Assembly (NCBI GenBank): GCA_013141495.1
Contig: JABFQV010000002.1
Location: forward strand, 1-64,000
Origin: Methylotenera sp.
GTDB taxonomy: Bacteria > Pseudomonadota > Gammaproteobacteria > Burkholderiales > Methylophilaceae
DNA: 64,000 nucleotides
Direction: 5' to 3'
Both the position numbers and the translations under genes were made by a program. Below the pieces are notes generated by a model. That model saw nothing but the letters and a program-made list of their open reading frames with translations, had not been told where the DNA came from and searched no databases. Below, piece by piece: positions 62,581 through 64,000 of the stretch (positions are counted from its first letter, which is position 1; each line of letters begins with the position of its first letter).

Positions 62581-63288
62581 TAAAAATACCGTCGGTTTTT
62601 TGTGTAAATCTGGCAACGTGGTTTGCTTCCACTCTTTAATCCGTTTAGTCACTATATATTCGTCCGACAGGCTGATATTGCACGCAATACACAACCTTGT
62701 TTCACTTTGACAGTTGGCGAGTATGTCCTCTAGCATGTGCTGGTTGCGGTAGGGTGTTTCAATAAATAGTTGCGTTTCTTGTGCGTATTTTGATTGTTTT
62801 TCAATGTCTTTAAGCTGTGTAATGCGTGCGGCTTTATCACTAGGTAAATAACCAAAAAAGGTAAAGCGTTGACCGTTTAGGCCGCTAGCCATTAGGCTGA
62901 GTAGAATAGACGAAGGCCCCACCAAAGGTGCAACGCGTATGCCTTTTTGATGTGCTAACGCTGCAAGTTTTGCGCCAGGGTCTGCAATGCCGGGGCAACC
63001 TGCTTCACTCATTAGACCTATATCTTTACCTGCCATTAAACTGCCCAGTAGTGCGGGTAAGTCTTTATCTGCGGTGTGTTCATTCAGGGTTTTGAGCACA
63101 AGCTCACGGATGGGTTTGCTATGCTTGATAGTGCCTAAAAAGTGGCGCGCAGTTTTTTCATTCTCAACGATAAATTCGTCCAGTTGTTGCGCAATAGTGA
63201 CTACATCAGGCGGCAACACTTTGGCAATGTTATCATCACCAAGCGTGACGGGGATAAAATACAGTGTGCCGAGTTTGTGGTTAGTCAT
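62569..63288 (-). CDS. SAM-dependent methyltransferase, tetrapyrrole methylase/RsmI-like family
   Basis: [58 protein letters not shown]; overlaps rnhB by 12 nt tail-to-tail. Confidence 0.87.
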   Translation of the reverse strand: MTNHKLGTLYFIPVTLGDDNIAKVLPPDVVTIAQQLDEFIVENEKTARHFLGTIKHSKPIRELVLKTLNEHTADKDLPALLGSLMAGKDIGLMSEAGCPGIADPGAKLAALAHQKGIRVAPLVGPSSILLSLMASGLNGQRFTFFGYLPSDKAARITQLKDIEKQSKYAQETQLFIETPYRNQHMLEDILANCQSETRLCIACNISLSDEYIVTKRIKEWKQTTLPDLHKKPTVFLLLA

Positions 63289-64000
63289 TAGTATTTCACT
63301 TGAACACGATAGTAAAGGGTGGCTTTGCCTTCGGCTGGAATTTCAATTTTCCAAACCGCCGTATTGCTGCTGGCTTTTTGGCTAGGGTGGCTTTCTTTCA
63401 TCATTTTCCAATCAGCGGGAATCGGTTCTTGTACCGTGACAGTCACACGTTCTTTTTTTGCATTTTTGAGTACAACTTCATAAGCACTCTCGAACATGCT
63501 ATTGCCTTTTGCAGGACGTGGTAAGGTTTTGAAGTCAATTTGTTTTTTATCGGCGGTGACATCAAAAGCATTGCCTAGTTTTAACCGTACCACTTCATTT
63601 TTAGGGGTATGGTCAATACTGTCTTCACCTACAAATTGCGCATTGCCTTGGTTATCTTTTTTATACACGCGCATCGTGCCTTTGGGTAATGGTAATCCAA
63701 GCTTTGCGGTTTCTTTGTTATCGAACTCTACAAACACGCCCACTTTCATTTTTTGTCCCAAGTCACCATAGCTAGCACCGTAATAGTAATCGGCACCGCG
63801 TAATACCAGCTCTTTACGTGCAGGGACGTTAGATGCCGATAACAAAGCCACTTGTTTATTTTGATTGTCGCTAATCGTAGTCGGGCGGTCTAGCGTATAA
63901 AGATGATATTCAAGTAATGACTCTTCCGCCATCGGAGCAACAGCATCTGCCATCATCGCAGCTTCTTTGCGCATCATCATAGCGCGCGGCTGGCTCTCTT
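63288..64000 (-). CDS. DUF4139-domain protein, C-terminal part (truncated at window end)
   Basis: Frame stays open to the window edge; LYTLDRPTTISDNQNKQVALLSASNVPARKELVLRG...HTPKNEVVRLKLGNAFDV; stop overlaps the next start (TAATG). Confidence 0.82.
   Translation of the reverse strand, partial: ESQPRAMMMRKEAAMMADAVAPMAEESLLEYHLYTLDRPTTISDNQNKQVALLSASNVPARKELVLRGADYYYGASYGDLGQKMKVGVFVEFDNKETAKLGLPLPKGTMRVYKKDNQGNAQFVGEDSIDHTPKNEVVRLKLGNAFDVTADKKQIDFKTLPRPAKGNSMFESAYEVVLKNAKKERVTVTVQEPIPADWKMMKESHPSQKASSNTAVWKIEIPAEGKATLYYRVQVKY

Overview
This 64-kb window looks like ordinary chromosome of a betaproteobacterium. A Methylophilaceae/Methylotenera-like origin is my inference from gene content and order and was not verified. 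Housekeeping blocks cover much of it: recQ, ybiT-like ABC-F, guaA/guaB, uvrB, rpsF-priB-rpsR-rplI, dnaB-alr-radA, squalene genes hpnCDE, MTA/MTI phosphorylase, def, glnD, map, and a long rpsB-tsf-pyrH-frr-uppS-cdsA-dxr-rseP-bamA-skp-lpxD-fabZ-lpxA-lpxB-rnhB run. There are two tRNAs (Asn-GTT, Ser-TGA). I saw no CRISPR array, rRNA, complete IS element or recognisable known phage-defence operon. The best candidates for an undescribed system are: (1) a five-gene envelope module between rplI and dnaB (glycine-zipper/OmpA-like lipoprotein, multi-TM protein, VWA-like secreted protein, PMP3/YqaE-like peptide, LemA-like protein with zinc ribbon); (2) a tight nine-gene minus-strand lipid operon with two divergent Cfa-like methyltransferases, a desaturase, lipocalin, FAD amine oxidase-like protein, DUF1365, DUF1295-like, DUF2878-like and DUF6134-like proteins. 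Several intergenic spacers carry nested palindromic or MITE-like repeats, two of which share the terminal motif ACCTTTGCA. Product names come from reading translations from memory; no database search was run.
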